A stretch of 64,000 nt of DNA, from the NCBI RefSeq assembly GCF_022496765.1, contig NZ_VANV01000025.1, forward strand, positions 1 to 64,000, given 5' to 3'. Every line of letters starts with the position of its first letter. The stretch's first letter is position 1. Source of the stretch: Acidaminobacter sp. JC074 (GTDB lineage Bacteria; Bacillota; Clostridia; Peptostreptococcales; Acidaminobacteraceae). The notes beneath the pieces were generated by a model. That model saw only the letters and a list, made by a program, of their open reading frames with translations, was not told the DNA's origin and searched no databases. This document shows, one piece after another, positions 63,090-64,000 of this stretch. The position numbers and the translations under genes were made by a program.

Positions 63090-63629
63090 ATGGCTAGATT
63101 AAAAGAAACATTTAACAATGAATTAAAGAAAGCGTTAATGGAAAAGTTCAATTACGATTCAGTAATGGAAATTCCTAAGCTTGAAAAAATAGTAATTAAC
63201 ATGGGTTTAGGTTCTGCTAAAGAAAACCCTAAAGTTATCAAGGCAGCTGTAGAAGAGCTTGGTACAATTACTGGTCAAAAGCCTGTAATTACTAAAGCTA
63301 AGAAATCAGTAGCGAACTTCAAAGTACGTGAAGGTATGAATGTAGGTGCTAAAGTTACTTTAAGAGATAAGATGATGTATGAATTCTGTGACAGATTATT
63401 TACAATCGCTTTACCTCGTGTACGTGACTTCAGAGGTACTAACCCTAACGCATTCGATGGTAGAGGTAACTATACTTTAGGTATTAAAGAGCAGTTAATT
63501 TTCCCTGAAATCGAGTATGATAAGGTAGATGCAGTAAGAGGTATGGATATTACTTTCGTTACTACTGCTAAAACTGATGAGGAAGCTAAAGAGTTATTAA
63601 GACTTTTAGGCATGCCTTACAGTAAATAA
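63090..63629 (+). CDS. rplE: 50S ribosomal protein L5
   Basis: A 179-residue 5S-binding protein (IPKLEKIVINMGLGSA; TGQKPVITKAKKSVANFKVR; PRVRDFRGTNPNAFDGRGNY). Ribosome site gggagg. Confidence 0.97.
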   Translation: MARLKETFNNELKKALMEKFNYDSVMEIPKLEKIVINMGLGSAKENPKVIKAAVEELGTITGQKPVITKAKKSVANFKVREGMNVGAKVTLRDKMMYEFCDRLFTIALPRVRDFRGTNPNAFDGRGNYTLGIKEQLIFPEIEYDKVDAVRGMDITFVTTAKTDEEAKELLRLLGMPYSK

Positions 63630-63643
63630 TAAGGAGGAGTACT

Positions 63644-63829
63644 GTGGCTAGAAAAGCGCTTAAAGTTAAACAAGCTAGAAAACAAAAGTTTTCAACTAGA
63701 GAATATACAAGATGCAGTATTTGTGGTAGACCACACTCTGTATTAAGAAAATTTGGTATTTGCCGTGTATGCTTCAGAGAATTAGCTTACAAAGGACAAA
63801 TTCCAGGTGTTAGAAAAGCAAGCTGGTAA
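63644..63829 (+). CDS. rpsZ: 30S ribosomal protein S14 type Z (zinc form)
   Basis: A 61-residue S14 of the short zinc-binding type with CSICG and CRVC pairs. GTG start at 63644 with aaggagg upstream. A zinc-free paralogue, if any, would be elsewhere. Confidence 0.96.
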   Translation: MARKALKVKQARKQKFSTREYTRCSICGRPHSVLRKFGICRVCFRELAYKGQIPGVRKASW

Positions 63830-63843
63830 AGGAGGAATTTATC

Positions 63844-64000
63844 ATGATGACAGATCCTATTGCAGATTTACTAACGCGTATTAGAAATGCTAATATGGTT
63901 AGACATGCAACAGTAGATATCCCGGCTTCTAAGACTAAGAAAGCGATCGTGGAGATCTTGGCTAAAGAAGGTTTCATCCAAGGTTACGAAACAGTAACAG
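63844..64000 (+). CDS. rpsH: 30S ribosomal protein S8 (partial, 5' end)
   Basis: The first 52 codons of S8 (MTDPIADLLTRIRNAN; ASKTKKAIVEILAKEGFI) run off the window edge. Ribosome site aaaggagg. The first two codons are both ATG; the first is best placed for the ribosome site. Confidence 0.94.
   Translation, partial: MMTDPIADLLTRIRNANMVRHATVDIPASKTKKAIVEILAKEGFIQGYETVT

Overview
The window is a low-GC chromosome segment from an anaerobic-type Firmicute of class Clostridia. Evidence: the gene order clpC-radA-disA-carD-yacL-ispD-ispF-(proS)-gltX-cysE-cysS-mrnC-thyX-rlmB-yacP-sigH-rpmG-secE-nusG-rplKA-rplJL-rpoBC-L7Ae-rpsL-rpsG-fusA-tuf-S10 operon, T-box leaders, a sporulation-type sigma-H, a B12-dependent ribonucleotide reductase, an S-layer-homology protein and a Tad pilus with no secretin gene beside it. 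I cannot name the genus. Almost everything reads on the + strand, away from an rRNA operon at the left edge.

Layout. 1-560: end of 23S rRNA, then 5S, tRNA-Gln and a second 5S, with what looks like an internal promoter. 600-3320: three genes (PP-loop-like, ApgM-like, PHP phosphoesterase). 3340-7550: nrdJ behind tandem NrdR boxes, a conserved unknown gene and a DUF523/DUF1722 gene. 7700-16600: a DegS/DegU-like two-component pair directly upstream of a complete secretin-less Tad (Flp) pilus locus: flp, tadE, cpaB, cpaE, cpaF, tadB, tadC, a DUF192 gene and the prepilin peptidase. 16600-22570: a 2-hydroxyacid dehydrogenase, an SLH surface protein, a NIF3-like protein and an EF-G paralogue. 22650-31390: clpC (without M-domain), radA, disA, carD, yacL, ispD and ispF, interrupted by a minus-strand TadG-like gene. 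31390-33460: a proline T-box followed by a tnpB element, then only the last 53 codons of proS. 33460-41000: gltX, cys T-box, cysE, cysS, mrnC, thyX, rlmB, yacP and sigH. 41000-64000: the rpmG/secE/nusG/rplK/rplA, rplJL, rpoBC, str and S10-spc ribosomal clusters, cut inside rpsH.

The most striking region is 31387-33454. A TnpB element with a rearranged RuvC active site and no zinc ribbon sits where proS should be. Its right end abuts the C-terminal proS remnant, so the predicted guide of its omegaRNA reads into proS. The proline-specific T-box that once controlled proS now lies upstream of tnpB and gltX, and the tnpB promoter carries a LexA-like box on its -35 element. Other points of interest are the RpoB rifampicin-site substitutions (Asn and Leu at the positions of E. 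coli H526 and K527), ClpC without its M-domain in a locus lacking ctsR-mcsA-mcsB, a 17-nt motif placed identically before the DegS-like kinase and flp, and promoters nested inside upstream hairpins. All calls come from reading the sequence; no database search was run.
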